Below, one piece after another: positions 37,552-47,301 of a DNA stretch of 55,068 nucleotides (position 1 is its first letter; the number at the start of each line of letters is the position of its first letter). Origin of the DNA: Stentor roeselii (Eukaryota; Ciliophora; Heterotrichea; Heterotrichida; Stentoridae); NCBI GenBank assembly GCA_006503475.1, contig RSEH01000291.1, positions 1-55,068 of the forward strand. The letters run 5' to 3'. The position numbers and the translations under genes were made by a program. Below the pieces are notes generated by a model. The model was not told where the DNA came from. It did no database searches and worked only from the letters and a program-made list of their open reading frames with translations.

Positions 37552-38963
37552 TGATTTTAGTAAAACTCGCATTCCTTTCCCTTATCTCATCAATGACGAC
37601 TTTTTTAGGAGTTCAAGACGATGAAGTCACAACGACGACATCATCTGGAAGAATAGCTGAAGGAGTAGAAAACTTAGGGCAACAGTTGTCTGATTTTTCC
37701 GCTAATGTCGCTCAGGCCTTTCAGGACTTGGATAAACAAATTGATAAGAATATTGATGTCAGCAAGGACCTTGGCGTCACTTTGATTGATAATGAAATCA
37801 AAGAACTTGAAAATGAACAGGAAGATACTTGGGATGAAATCGATGATTTGAATGATGATGTCGAAACCGTCAAAAAAGAATGCTTGGAGCTTAAGTCATG
37901 TGCCAAGTGCCTTTTTAATGAAAATTGTGGATGGTGCTCGAGTGATAAAATATGCTATGCCAGTGATGATGATCAACCTTTGGATGGAGAATGTGATGAT
38001 TTCGTTAGGGATACTTGTGAAGAATCTTGTGAAGATCTTCAGGATTGTGAGGAATGTCTGGCTTATACGAATTGTGGATGGTGTGAAGACGGAGAATACT
38101 GCTCCGAAGGCACTGCAGATGATGCAGGCAACTGTGAGTCAGACCTTTACTTCCATTCCGAGTCTTGGAATAACTACGAATGTCCAGCTCATTATACTGA
38201 AAATCAAGGTACCAGCAAGTACAACTTGCATAAGATTTTGAAAGAATTAGATGAAAATTATGAAGATTTGGAAGAAAATAGTGAAATGATTCATGACTTG
38301 CAAAGTGATAAGGATAGTATTGAAACTATGGCAGAAAGTGGAAAAGATGTCATTGTTCATGATGTTTTTGTTAGTAACCTCGCTGATGGCATCAGTGATA
38401 GTGTTGACCAGAGGTTCCAGGAGGAACAAGACGAGCAAAAAGATTATCATGAAAGTTTGGCTCAAGAAGTTCAAGAAAATGTTATTAACAGTGTTAATCA
38501 AAATATTGATCAAAGCAAGGATGAAATTATTGGGGAAGTTGATAGTGAAAATCAGAAGGTTGTTGATGAGATTGATGAAATGGAAGAGCAGAATGAGGAT
38601 TACTACAAGGATATAGAAGATGACTTGGATGATATTTTAAAGGAAATTGATGAGTGTCAAGAAGAAAATGATGATGCTGAGGAAGATGATGAAGAAGATG
38701 AAGAGAGTACAGATAATGAAGGCCAGTCAGATTCAAGCACCGAGGTTCAGGAATCCAAAACAACTGAATCTGCTTCAGTATCAACTGAATCTACTTCAGT
38801 ATCAACTGAAACATCAAGTATCGATTCGACATCAACAAGTGAAAATCCAGAGAATAACTCGAATGAATCAAATTCAACTACCACTGAGTCAGGCTCAACA
38901 AGTACAGAAACCACAGAGGAAGTCTCATCAAGTTCCTTCATAGATCAGCGGCTTACTAGTTAA
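37551..38963 (+). CDS. Secreted acidic protein with two PSI-like cysteine modules
   Basis: 470 residues. Signal peptide MILVKLAFLSLISS from the first Met, which supports this start despite its overlap with the GNAT stop. Two PSI (plexin-semaphorin-integrin) modules: 'CAKCLFNENCGWCSSDKICY' (about residue 118-140) and 'CEECLAYTNCGWCEDGEYCS' (about 166-187). The remainder is very acidic, helical ('NEQEDTWDEIDDLNDDVE') and ends in a Ser/Thr tract with 8-residue repeats (ESTSVSTE). No transmembrane helix or GPI-type tail is seen, so it is likely secreted or vesicular. The Ser/Thr tract is a candidate for glycosylation. Confidence 0.75.
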   Translation: MILVKLAFLSLISSMTTFLGVQDDEVTTTTSSGRIAEGVENLGQQLSDFSANVAQAFQDLDKQIDKNIDVSKDLGVTLIDNEIKELENEQEDTWDEIDDLNDDVETVKKECLELKSCAKCLFNENCGWCSSDKICYASDDDQPLDGECDDFVRDTCEESCEDLQDCEECLAYTNCGWCEDGEYCSEGTADDAGNCESDLYFHSESWNNYECPAHYTENQGTSKYNLHKILKELDENYEDLEENSEMIHDLQSDKDSIETMAESGKDVIVHDVFVSNLADGISDSVDQRFQEEQDEQKDYHESLAQEVQENVINSVNQNIDQSKDEIIGEVDSENQKVVDEIDEMEEQNEDYYKDIEDDLDDILKEIDECQEENDDAEEDDEEDEESTDNEGQSDSSTEVQESKTTESASVSTESTSVSTETSSIDSTSTSENPENNSNESNSTTTESGSTSTETTEEVSSSSFIDQRLTS

Positions 38964-39020
38964 TCCAAAATAATCTCTAAAAATCAGCATCTTACTAATA
39001 ACTCCAAAAAATCTTTATAA
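38944..39020 (+). repeat. Tandem duplication of about 39 bp around the PSI gene stop
   Basis: atcagcggcttactagttaa at 38944 recurs as atcagcatcttactaataac at 38983, followed in both by tccaaaa...tctttataa-like sequence. The first copy holds the stop of the PSI gene; the second ends directly at the ATG of the next gene (39021). Confidence 0.7.
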
Positions 39021-41612
39021 ATGGGTTGCTTTGTTTTAAAATCGACATACACCTCATACATCTCCCAACTAGAATCCTTGACAAAACAAGCAGACGATCT
39101 CGAAGACGAGCTTCCATCTCGTCGATGTTTACACGACCTTCACAGAATCGACCCATCAGACTCTCTATCCTATTTGCAATACCAAGAGCAATACAGAGCG
39201 AATGAATTCATGAAAACTCTTGACAAAATGATGAAAATCCCAGAAAAACCTCCATCAAAACCAACTGATTCAAACAACTTGTTAACCCCTTCAGATTACT
39301 TCAAACAAAGACTGGAACAAACTGAGTACATCGAAATTTTCACTGAAAAATTCACAGAAATCAGTAAAAAACTTGAAGAAATCCACAAAACCAAAACAAA
39401 AGATTTCACTAAAAGACTTGAAATTCTCATCAATTTCATCAATGAAAAAGTGAAACACCCTGAACCTCGAATTGAAGAACTTAAAAAAAACGTCGAAAAC
39501 ATTCAAAATTTTACTTCACTCGATGAACTCACTCAAAGTTTGATAAAATTATCAGAACTTCAAAAAGAACTTGAAATTCTTCAAAGAAAATACGATTTTA
39601 AGAACTATTTACTTATGCAAGAAGCGAAAAATAAAGAAAAAGAAGCTATGAAGGCTAGAATTGAGGAAGTCAAAGCACATATCGAAAAATTAAACTCAAA
39701 CTGGGCAGATATGAAAGACGAGCAAAGAAAAAAAGCTGAAGAAATGCAAAATTTACAAGATTCAATCGTGAAAAACAAGACAAAAATCTTAGAACTCACT
39801 GAAAAAAAAGAAGATTTACAAGAAAACCTTAAAAAATTCGGAAAAAACATGCAAAGCTACGAAGAAACTCTTCAAATTTTAAATGAAAAAACCTCAGATC
39901 TTGAAAAACTTCAGAAAGAACTCGAAGAAATTAATGAAAAAGTCACAAGTCACTCTCATAACCACTTAGAAATGGAAACTCTTAAAAAACGCAAGTCTTG
40001 TTTAGCAGGAGAAGTTGGAGACCTCAGTGGACAGATCAACTATTTACTTGACTTGCAAAAGCGGGCAAATGAAGAATCAGCGAAAAAAGATGAAGAAGAG
40101 ATGAAGTTAAGACTTGCAATGATCAAAGAGCTTCAAGAAGAAATTCAATTTAAATCACAACAAATGGAAAAAATCAGTGAAATGTATGTAAATGACTTGA
40201 GAAGTCAAGTAGCTCAGAACCTTATTCAAAGATTTAAAGAAATTCCTAAAGCTTTTCTGATGAAATGGAAAATATTCGCTATTTCAAAAGGTGAAAAAGT
40301 AGAAAGTAATGAAAATAGAAATATTATTACACAGGTTATGACGAAAGTTAAAACTGAGAATTCTTGGGAAAAGCAGAGATTTTTAACTTTTTTCATCAAG
40401 TTTCTTTCAGAGAAGTATAAAAAAGATGAACAGGCTCTTAAAGAAAGTAAACTTCCAATGCCTATCAATGAGTTCCTCGAGATTTACATGAAAACTCTTT
40501 ATGATGAGGACTGGGAAGTGCAATGCAAGATGATGTTAAACCTAATCACATCAGACATCACAGACGACTTATTCAACATAATGAAATCTTTAACAGGTCT
40601 TTCAAAAGACCACATTTCTTACACCTTTTCTCTTTTTCTTCCAGAAGCTCTTCATTACTTCGAGACAAACAAGACCTTCGGTTCAGAAACAGTTTCTTTC
40701 GAAAGTATCTTCACCTTAGTCGAGTCTTTCACTGAAAACAAACGAGAAGTAATGGTGCCTTTACTTTACAAGATGAAGTCTGAAGGTATAACAGATGAAA
40801 ATTATGTCTTGCACATGTTAAAGATAAAATTGAATAAACTTGGAATGCAATTCACTGACTATTGCGATAGTGCTGAGTCTTTTATGGATGTCGCTTTAAA
40901 TGACTTTGAACTACTTGTTGATGAACAGGTCCTTCTGGACTTTAAGGAAAAGTGTGAAAGGGAATTTGATATGAACTTTGATATGAAAATCGATGTAAGT
41001 GTTAACACTCTTGTATCTTCTAAATTTCAAGTAAATAGAGCCACTTTTTTAACAGCTTTTGTAGAAGTTTATAAAGAATTTCTTGCAAAAGAAGTCCTTG
41101 TCTTAGAAAAAATTGTAGCTCGTGCTGAGAATATCAATGAAGAACTTTTTACGAAATTTCTCAGTCAAATCGCGCCAGAACTTGCAGGTGATACGATTTC
41201 AGGGGTTTTTAACGAGGCACTTGCAGATTCCTCTGATAGTTCATCATTAAAACCTCAGAATTTCATTCAAATCATCTTGAAGTACGCGATTGGAGGTTTC
41301 GGAATCGGTCCATTCCGTACAAGTAAACTTCAAACAATATCAAAAAATCTTCTAAGCACTGTTCTTCGTTCTCGCAAGTCAGAAGAAACAAAAAAAGTAA
41401 TAAAGCCGAAAGACCTTCCAATTAAAATCTTCCTTGCGAAAGAAGACATACCTACTTCAATAGCTACTCCGAATAACCGCCTGTTACGAGCGGGAACAGT
41501 AGGAAAAAAACTGGGAGATATAAGAAAAAGCGCTTCTCCTTCATATAAATCTGAGAAAAATATTAGAAAAGAACTACCTTTGCCTCTAAGGCCTCCAAGT
41601 AGGAATAAATAA
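39021..41612 (+). CDS. Large coiled-coil protein, 863 residues
   Basis: ATG 39021 is preceded by ctttataa. Residues about 100-390 are continuous coiled coil rich in Glu/Lys ('KAEEMQNLQDSIVKNKTKIL'). Residues 400-780 are helical and globular, with 'FLSEKYKKDEQALKESKLPM' and 'LTGLSKDHISYTFSLFLPEA', resembling EF-hand-like helices without calcium loops. The C-terminus is basic. MGCF at the start offers Gly2 and Cys3 for lipidation, although position 6 is not Ser/Thr. No family recognised; likely cytoskeletal. Confidence 0.7.
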   Translation: MGCFVLKSTYTSYISQLESLTKQADDLEDELPSRRCLHDLHRIDPSDSLSYLQYQEQYRANEFMKTLDKMMKIPEKPPSKPTDSNNLLTPSDYFKQRLEQTEYIEIFTEKFTEISKKLEEIHKTKTKDFTKRLEILINFINEKVKHPEPRIEELKKNVENIQNFTSLDELTQSLIKLSELQKELEILQRKYDFKNYLLMQEAKNKEKEAMKARIEEVKAHIEKLNSNWADMKDEQRKKAEEMQNLQDSIVKNKTKILELTEKKEDLQENLKKFGKNMQSYEETLQILNEKTSDLEKLQKELEEINEKVTSHSHNHLEMETLKKRKSCLAGEVGDLSGQINYLLDLQKRANEESAKKDEEEMKLRLAMIKELQEEIQFKSQQMEKISEMYVNDLRSQVAQNLIQRFKEIPKAFLMKWKIFAISKGEKVESNENRNIITQVMTKVKTENSWEKQRFLTFFIKFLSEKYKKDEQALKESKLPMPINEFLEIYMKTLYDEDWEVQCKMMLNLITSDITDDLFNIMKSLTGLSKDHISYTFSLFLPEALHYFETNKTFGSETVSFESIFTLVESFTENKREVMVPLLYKMKSEGITDENYVLHMLKIKLNKLGMQFTDYCDSAESFMDVALNDFELLVDEQVLLDFKEKCEREFDMNFDMKIDVSVNTLVSSKFQVNRATFLTAFVEVYKEFLAKEVLVLEKIVARAENINEELFTKFLSQIAPELAGDTISGVFNEALADSSDSSSLKPQNFIQIILKYAIGGFGIGPFRTSKLQTISKNLLSTVLRSRKSEETKKVIKPKDLPIKIFLAKEDIPTSIATPNNRLLRAGTVGKKLGDIRKSASPSYKSEKNIRKELPLPLRPPSRNK

Positions 41613-41626
41613 TTCTTATTTTAAAA

Positions 41627-42328
41627 ATGTTCAAACTTCTACCGACTGTACTTGAAACTTGTGAGTCTTGGGAAAGTCCTTCTGAGGAAAAAATTGTTAA
41701 TAGTAAAAAGTCGACAATTACTACTGCTGATACTAGCACTGTTAGTATTCTTCAAAGCCAAAAAGAACTAGATTTAAAAATTTCTTTTCTTAGGAATAAA
41801 GTCAAAAATATTCAGATGAAAAACACGAAAATATTAAGAACTGAAGAAAATCTGAAAAAAAAACAAGAAGATTTGAATTTTCTTAGGAAAGAGGTTCAGC
41901 AGTTTAAAATTGAAAAACAAACAAAAAAAAATGAAGAATTTCTTGAATTGGAAATAAGGAAAAGACTTTTTAAAGCTATGAAAAATAATAGAAAAGTGAA
42001 AATCGCTCAAGAAAAGGAAAAGGTTTTAAAAAAAAATAAAGAAAATCAAGCTTTGGTCTTAAAGGAAAGAATGGAAAATGAGAAGTTTATTGAAAGACGT
42101 GAAAAGTTTTATCTTCAACAAGTTAAAGGCAGGTCTTTAGAAAGTGTCCGACAAGAGCGCGGTAAGAGTTTCAACAACTCATCAAGAGATTTAAAAATAC
42201 AAGAAAACCTGTTACTTCAAATGAAAACCCAACAAGTCCTAATAGAAAAGCTAGAAAACGCTCTAAAAGCTGAAGAAACCTTAAAAGCTCATTTAAAAAA
42301 AAGAACTCAAAAAGATAATCCTGCTTAA
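41627..42328 (+). CDS. Coiled-coil protein, 233 residues
   Basis: It starts 14 nt after the stop of the preceding gene on the same strand. Residues 35-230 are almost uninterrupted Lys/Glu-rich helix ('KKKQEDLNFLRKEVQQFKIE'). No family recognised. It converges with the EF-hand gene, 17 nt between stops. Confidence 0.6.
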   Translation: MFKLLPTVLETCESWESPSEEKIVNSKKSTITTADTSTVSILQSQKELDLKISFLRNKVKNIQMKNTKILRTEENLKKKQEDLNFLRKEVQQFKIEKQTKKNEEFLELEIRKRLFKAMKNNRKVKIAQEKEKVLKKNKENQALVLKERMENEKFIERREKFYLQQVKGRSLESVRQERGKSFNNSSRDLKIQENLLLQMKTQQVLIEKLENALKAEETLKAHLKKRTQKDNPA

Positions 42329-42345
42329 AAAGAATTAACCTGTAA

Positions 42346-44181
42346 TTATTTCTTCACCCTTCTAACATTCACCTTTTTCTTCGCTTTCCACTGTTTCTGT
42401 ATAAAAATCGCAGCCTGCTCTACTTCCCCCAATTGACTTCCAACAAGCCACCTAAACCTCAAACTAAAACTTGCCTTTCCAGGCAGTGCAACAATAGCAG
42501 GAACAGTCCACTTAAAAGGTGTAGAAATTGCATGAATCCAAAAAACACTTCCTTTTGTATTATTTGCCGAATAATACAATTCAAAAGGTTTCGAAAGTCG
42601 TAATTCTTTTATCTCTAATTTTTCTCCGACATTCTGAAAATTATGATTTTTTTCTAAATATGAAAGTTGAAGACCTGCCACATTATTAAGTCTCAAAAGT
42701 TCCACCCACAAGTTGCCTCGAATTCTTTTTTTGTCAGGAATTGTTGAAATTGATAAGTTTGGGTTGATGATGATTCTGGGAAGAAGGGACTCAAGGTCTT
42801 CTTCTGGAAAGACTGAAGATGATAAAATCGTGTCTTGAGGGACCTGGTCAGTGAAAGCAGGGTGTAATTGACAGTAAATTCCTTTAGTTACTGAATAAAT
42901 TCCTAGTAAAAAACGCTTTCCTTGCGCGGTTATTGTTTTTCTTTGAAGGAGTTTTTTGGATTTTTTTAAGGTTAGATGATTTTCAGAGTATTGACGCCAG
43001 GCTCTTTGAATTAGAAGAGCTGAACGGTTTTCTTTGGCTTCTTGAGCAGTCATTGTTTCGTATTTGGCAAGAAGAAAAATTTCGTAATGACCCAGCTTTG
43101 CCCGTGCTTTGAATTCACTTTGAACACCTGAGGCAAGGTCTATTGAGCCGTTGTTTCCGTTGTAATCGAGAGTTAGTTGACATGAAATTCGTTTATTTGC
43201 CTTGATTCTTAAAGTTTCTCCCCAGATTGGCATTTGAGTGGTTTTTAGACTTTGTCTTTGAAATTGAAGGAAAAGGGTTGAGTCGTTTGGAATCGTTCCT
43301 GAAAGAAATTTTAAAACGAACTCGCCTGGAGCGTCGAATGATGATGACCTGCTTGCGGGGAGAAGCTTTTTGGGTCTAGAGCCTAGTTCTTGGAGTTTTG
43401 ATTTTAACTCGCTTAGGGATATTGATTTGGAATTGTCTCGGTCGAGAAGGGCGAATAGACTTTTGCTGTCTTTTAGGTCTATGTTCAGCTCAAGTGCACG
43501 CACCCCACTACGAAACTCTTGAAAATTTAACCTTCCATCACGATTCTTATCCAAATCTCTAAAAACTCGTTCAATCCCTCCAGGTAGCTGTGAAAAAGCA
43601 TTAAGAACTTTATTAATCAACTGAAACTCTTTCAACTTCCTCTCACATCCCGATCTTCCAATCAAATCACAAAACCCAGCAATAGGAACAAAGTTAATCC
43701 CAGGTCTAAACCCAGCAATTCTAATACAAGAGACAATATCATAAGGACTTAACTCAATTTTCTCAAGTGCATCGACAAGTTCACTTTTAGTCATAAAGCC
43801 ATCTCCATCAACATCACTTAAAACAAGAATTTTCAATAAAGACTGATTTTTACTTTTAAGACTTTCTGAAAGTTTCTGCAAGACTGAGTCATCAGGAAGG
43901 ATGTATTTTGGCATCACTTGATTAGAACTTGAGTACTGGTCTAAACAATGTAAAAAGGCTTTTCCTGAATTGTATCTGTAGAACTTGTCAGGGTGCTCTA
44001 AATGATGCTCCAGGATTGGAAGATAAGAATCTTGAACTTCACTCCACATTTGACCGGTCTGCTCGTAAAAATAACTTGAAAAGGAAGGGTCTAGACTTGT
44101 GAGGCAAATTTCAGCAGGTGACAAATGATTTATTCCGAGTTTTTTGTACTTGTCGAGAATCGCTGGAAAGAATCTTTCCAT
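42346..44181 (-). CDS. EF-hand calcium-binding protein with IQ motifs and C2-like region, 611 residues
   Basis: Three canonical EF-hand loops: DVDGDGFMTKSE (about residue 146), DKNRDGRLNFQE (about 216) and DRDNSKSISLSE (about 252), each with acidic ligands at positions 1, 5 or equivalent and Glu at 12. Residues about 285-375 resemble a C2 beta sandwich ('TTQMPIWGETLRIKANKRIS'). IQ-like segments, possible calmodulin sites, occur at 'ALLIQRAWRQYSE' and at the C-terminus 'AAIFIQKQWKAKKK'. It is probably a calcium-responsive scaffold of cytoskeleton or cortex (inference). No intron needed; stop TAA. Confidence 0.8.
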   Translation of the reverse strand: MERFFPAILDKYKKLGINHLSPAEICLTSLDPSFSSYFYEQTGQMWSEVQDSYLPILEHHLEHPDKFYRYNSGKAFLHCLDQYSSSNQVMPKYILPDDSVLQKLSESLKSKNQSLLKILVLSDVDGDGFMTKSELVDALEKIELSPYDIVSCIRIAGFRPGINFVPIAGFCDLIGRSGCERKLKEFQLINKVLNAFSQLPGGIERVFRDLDKNRDGRLNFQEFRSGVRALELNIDLKDSKSLFALLDRDNSKSISLSELKSKLQELGSRPKKLLPASRSSSFDAPGEFVLKFLSGTIPNDSTLFLQFQRQSLKTTQMPIWGETLRIKANKRISCQLTLDYNGNNGSIDLASGVQSEFKARAKLGHYEIFLLAKYETMTAQEAKENRSALLIQRAWRQYSENHLTLKKSKKLLQRKTITAQGKRFLLGIYSVTKGIYCQLHPAFTDQVPQDTILSSSVFPEEDLESLLPRIIINPNLSISTIPDKKRIRGNLWVELLRLNNVAGLQLSYLEKNHNFQNVGEKLEIKELRLSKPFELYYSANNTKGSVFWIHAISTPFKWTVPAIVALPGKASFSLRFRWLVGSQLGEVEQAAIFIQKQWKAKKKVNVRRVKK

Positions 44182-44265
44182 TTAAAATGAAGAAGTTTTG
44201 ATTATTTTAGGAGATTTTTTATTGGTTTACTTTTTGAGGAAGTGATTGGATTTGTTTGGAGATGT

Positions 44266-45255
44266 TTAAAGTTGGGAGAATTTTTTAGAAGTTAGGTTTT
44301 CTCTGAGGAGTTGAGAACTTTCCATGCTGGAGGAGTTGATTTCGGAAAACTCGTAAGAAATTTCGAGGCCTTTTTCTTTTAATTCATCGAATTTTGATAG
44401 GAGGATTTGTTGATTTTGCTTGTATACTTCGATTTCCTTTGACATGCCTTTGCTTAAGAGTGCATAATAGTTTCTTTCTAGGATTAGGGATTTCCATTTA
44501 TCAGGACTACTGGGAACCTCTTCAATTTTGAAACTATGAATAATATCTAATTGATTTTTCAACTCCGATATGTAATCTACACATTTTTCAACATCTCTGC
44601 TAAGCTGAATATTTTCTCTTGAAAGATTTTCAACAGTTCTATGAATAGAAAGCTTTTCTTTATTTAAATTTTCAATAACCAAATCTTTTTCTTTTTTGAT
44701 TTTTTCCAACTCAACATTCATCAAACGTATTTTTTCCTCATAGTAAAAATTTAAGAACTTTTTAATAATCACCAGGTACTTCGCGAATTGTTTATCTTTT
44801 TCTATTATTTCCTCAAATAATTTATTAAAAAGCTCAAATTTTTCACTGCAACCTGAAAAGAACTGAAAGTTTTTTGATTGAAAATCGAAATTTCTATCAA
44901 TCTTGACAATTTTCTTAAAGATTTCTTCGATTTTTCGATGGTTTTCATTGGGAATAGTTGGAGAATTCAAGGTTTTTTCGTATGAGTCTTCTTTTGTTGT
45001 ATGAGGGACTGAATTTGAAGGAGACTTATTCAGAGGTTGTTTGAATGATTTTAATGATCTTTTTTGCTTTAAGTGACCTGCTGACCTGAGGCTTGAGATT
45101 GAATTTAAACGGTTTTTATTTGGCTGGATTATTAGGTTCGATGATTGGTTTGCTGCGTTGGAATAAGCGATGCTGATTTGATTTGATTCAGTTTGTTTTA
45201 GCCGTGGTTTGCGCTTTTTATCTAATGACAGGTCTGGAGATTTGCTTCTTGACAT
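44266..45255 (-). CDS. Coiled-coil protein, 329 residues (parent of the relic at 52140-53197)
   Basis: The N-terminal 110 residues are Ser/Asn/Lys-rich, residues 145-290 are coiled coil ('KEKDLVIENLNKEKLSIHRT'), and a Ser-rich tail follows. No family recognised. The 5' two thirds of the gene plus about 400 nt of upstream DNA recur in decayed form at 52140-53197 in the same orientation. The intact frame here and the indels there show that this is the functional copy. Confidence 0.65.
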   Translation of the reverse strand: MSRSKSPDLSLDKKRKPRLKQTESNQISIAYSNAANQSSNLIIQPNKNRLNSISSLRSAGHLKQKRSLKSFKQPLNKSPSNSVPHTTKEDSYEKTLNSPTIPNENHRKIEEIFKKIVKIDRNFDFQSKNFQFFSGCSEKFELFNKLFEEIIEKDKQFAKYLVIIKKFLNFYYEEKIRLMNVELEKIKKEKDLVIENLNKEKLSIHRTVENLSRENIQLSRDVEKCVDYISELKNQLDIIHSFKIEEVPSSPDKWKSLILERNYYALLSKGMSKEIEVYKQNQQILLSKFDELKEKGLEISYEFSEINSSSMESSQLLRENLTSKKFSQL

Positions 45256-47301
45256 TAATTTATTTTAACTCAGATGGTAAGTATATGAAACTAGTTAATT
45301 TTAGCTTTTTAGGATTATTTATTTGATTGTCTTTTTAATAGAATCAGATCATTTAGAATCTTTGAAAATGATAAAAAATTTTAATTATCATGTTTTTTTC
45401 AAGCAAGAGTATCTAGAACTATCAAGATTTATGAAATTATTTGATAATCATAAATAATGCACTCTCCAAAGAGGATTTTTTTCAATTTTTATTTATTTAG
45501 TAATTGATTCATCTTATTGATTACTCTATAGTCACAAATCAATAAAAATGAATCTTGATCTTAAAATTTTTCAAATTGTTACTTATTAAGAATTTTTAAT
45601 AAATCTTAGAATAATTTGAAACTCGGATCACATCAAGTGACTTTCATATACCCGACTCTCAGAGTTGATCTAAGGATTCTGATCAGACATAAGATCAACC
45701 AAGGAAAAGTCAGCTAAATTCGACCCTCGTCTAAACCATCTTCCTACAGATCATGCTGAAATCGAATCAAAAATCGATTCAGCGAGTCCAGTATCAAGAA
45801 AAGAGCAGTTAAAAATCTTATCATCCCACTTCATTTTCAACTTTTATAACATCTCACCTAGCAAACCTGGCCCATTCATTCAAATTCATCCATCTAGAGG
45901 CTAAAAACATAATCTACACTGAAGGCTATCGTTTTCAGCACTTTTACATCAGTTCAGGTCTGTTCAAGGCCTTTTGAGCAACCAACGAAAAGAAATTATT
46001 TCAAAAAATAGACATTTTGGAGATCTTGCATATAATTCCAAAAGTACCTCCACTATCAAGACTTTAGAAAAAAATGAATGCTGGGTGTTGAAAAGGATGA
46101 TTTTAAAGCTGCAATTCAGCTGATTTCAAATGAAAATTAGAGAAGAATAAGGAATTTTTGATGAAATGTCATTTTTTAAACAGCTTTTAGAATGTCAGTG
46201 GGAGTTTTTGATAAGTTCATGAATTCGGGCCTGGCGAGGAATGGTTTTTTATATAAAAATATATAAAATATACTGATTGTTGATATTTATTGGAAAATTT
46301 TTTTCATTATATACTAACCTTCGTTGAAGTAATAAATCGTTAAAAAGTCAATAAATTTTAGTAACTAATTCATATTTTGAGATCTAAATGGTATTCCCAT
46401 AGTTTCTTTCTAATAACCTTATGTTCTTTATAGAAATGATATGAAACTGAGCCTTTCTATAAAAAAGTTATAATAATAGACATAATTCAATTTCAAATCA
46501 ATTTACGCATAGGTTGATTATCTAGTTATCAAAGATCGTTAATTAAATTTAAGAGTCTACCTCAAATATCGAATTAAAGGTAAAACTCCTTTGAAAATTT
46601 AGTATACTTAGTAATTAGGTATATTATGTTCCATAAAAATCATTCTTTTTACTATTTTAAGGAGATTAGCCATGCCCTGCTAAACACTTGATAAATTTAA
46701 AAGTTTAACCTAATATTTATTTTGGCATAGAAAACTACTATTTAAAAAAGATTTTTACAGCTAATTTTGTTTATCACGAGAATGTCTTGATGCTCATAGT
46801 AAGCTTTTATTTGAATATTATTTTCTCAGTTAATCTAAAAGATTTAAAAATTTGAAATTGCGAAACTAGATAATACGTGATTTTTTTATTCTTAACTCTT
46901 CACTTTTATGGATTTTATATCAAGTATACTTAATGGAGTTGATCTTTTGTATAAATATAAAATTCAAATACTGTATTACTAAAAATTTATAATTTTATAA
47001 AGTAATTCAAATTTTTAATATCTTCTGTCGTCAAAAAAGATGATGATACAAATATACATTTTTTAAGCTTTCTAAGTAGGAATTTTTCTATTAGATAATT
47101 AGGGAAATCAAATAAAAATCAATTAGAGGATAATCAGCCTGGGTTATTTCGGTTTTAAGTCTCACAATTATTGATAAAATCAAAATATTTTGGAATAATT
47201 ACATATAAAAATTGACTTCTTGCTGATTTCGATAGAATTTAAATAAAAAATTAAAGTTTATTTGAAAATCGGGTTAAAAATTTTTAGAATGTCTATATAA
47301 A
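45256..47301. other. Long gene-poor stretch; duplicated left end and a cyclic-nucleotide-binding relic
   Basis: 45256-45640 is non-coding DNA also present at about 52860-53197. 45690-46230 holds a decayed plus-strand gene listed separately. 46240-47290 is very AT-rich with no supported feature; it ends in ctatataaaATG, the start of the receptor gene. Confidence 0.5.
45690..46230 (+). pseudogene. Relic of a cyclic-nucleotide-binding-domain protein
   Basis: In one frame 'DHAEIESKIDSASPVSRKEQ' and later 'RHFGDLAYNSKSTSTIKTLE' plus 'KNECWVLKR' are readable; the next frame gives 'KDDFKAAIQLISNEN'. Together they match the conserved end of a cyclic-nucleotide-binding domain (FGELAL...RSATVKAL...LWVLDR...F). 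Frameshifts and stops between the pieces show decay. It was probably a PKA-regulatory-subunit or PKG type, not determinable. Confidence 0.5.

Noticed and set aside
38247-38784. Several open frames opposite and alongside the PSI gene.
   Set aside because: They arise from the acidic Glu/Asp-rich repeats read in other frames, with low-complexity products.
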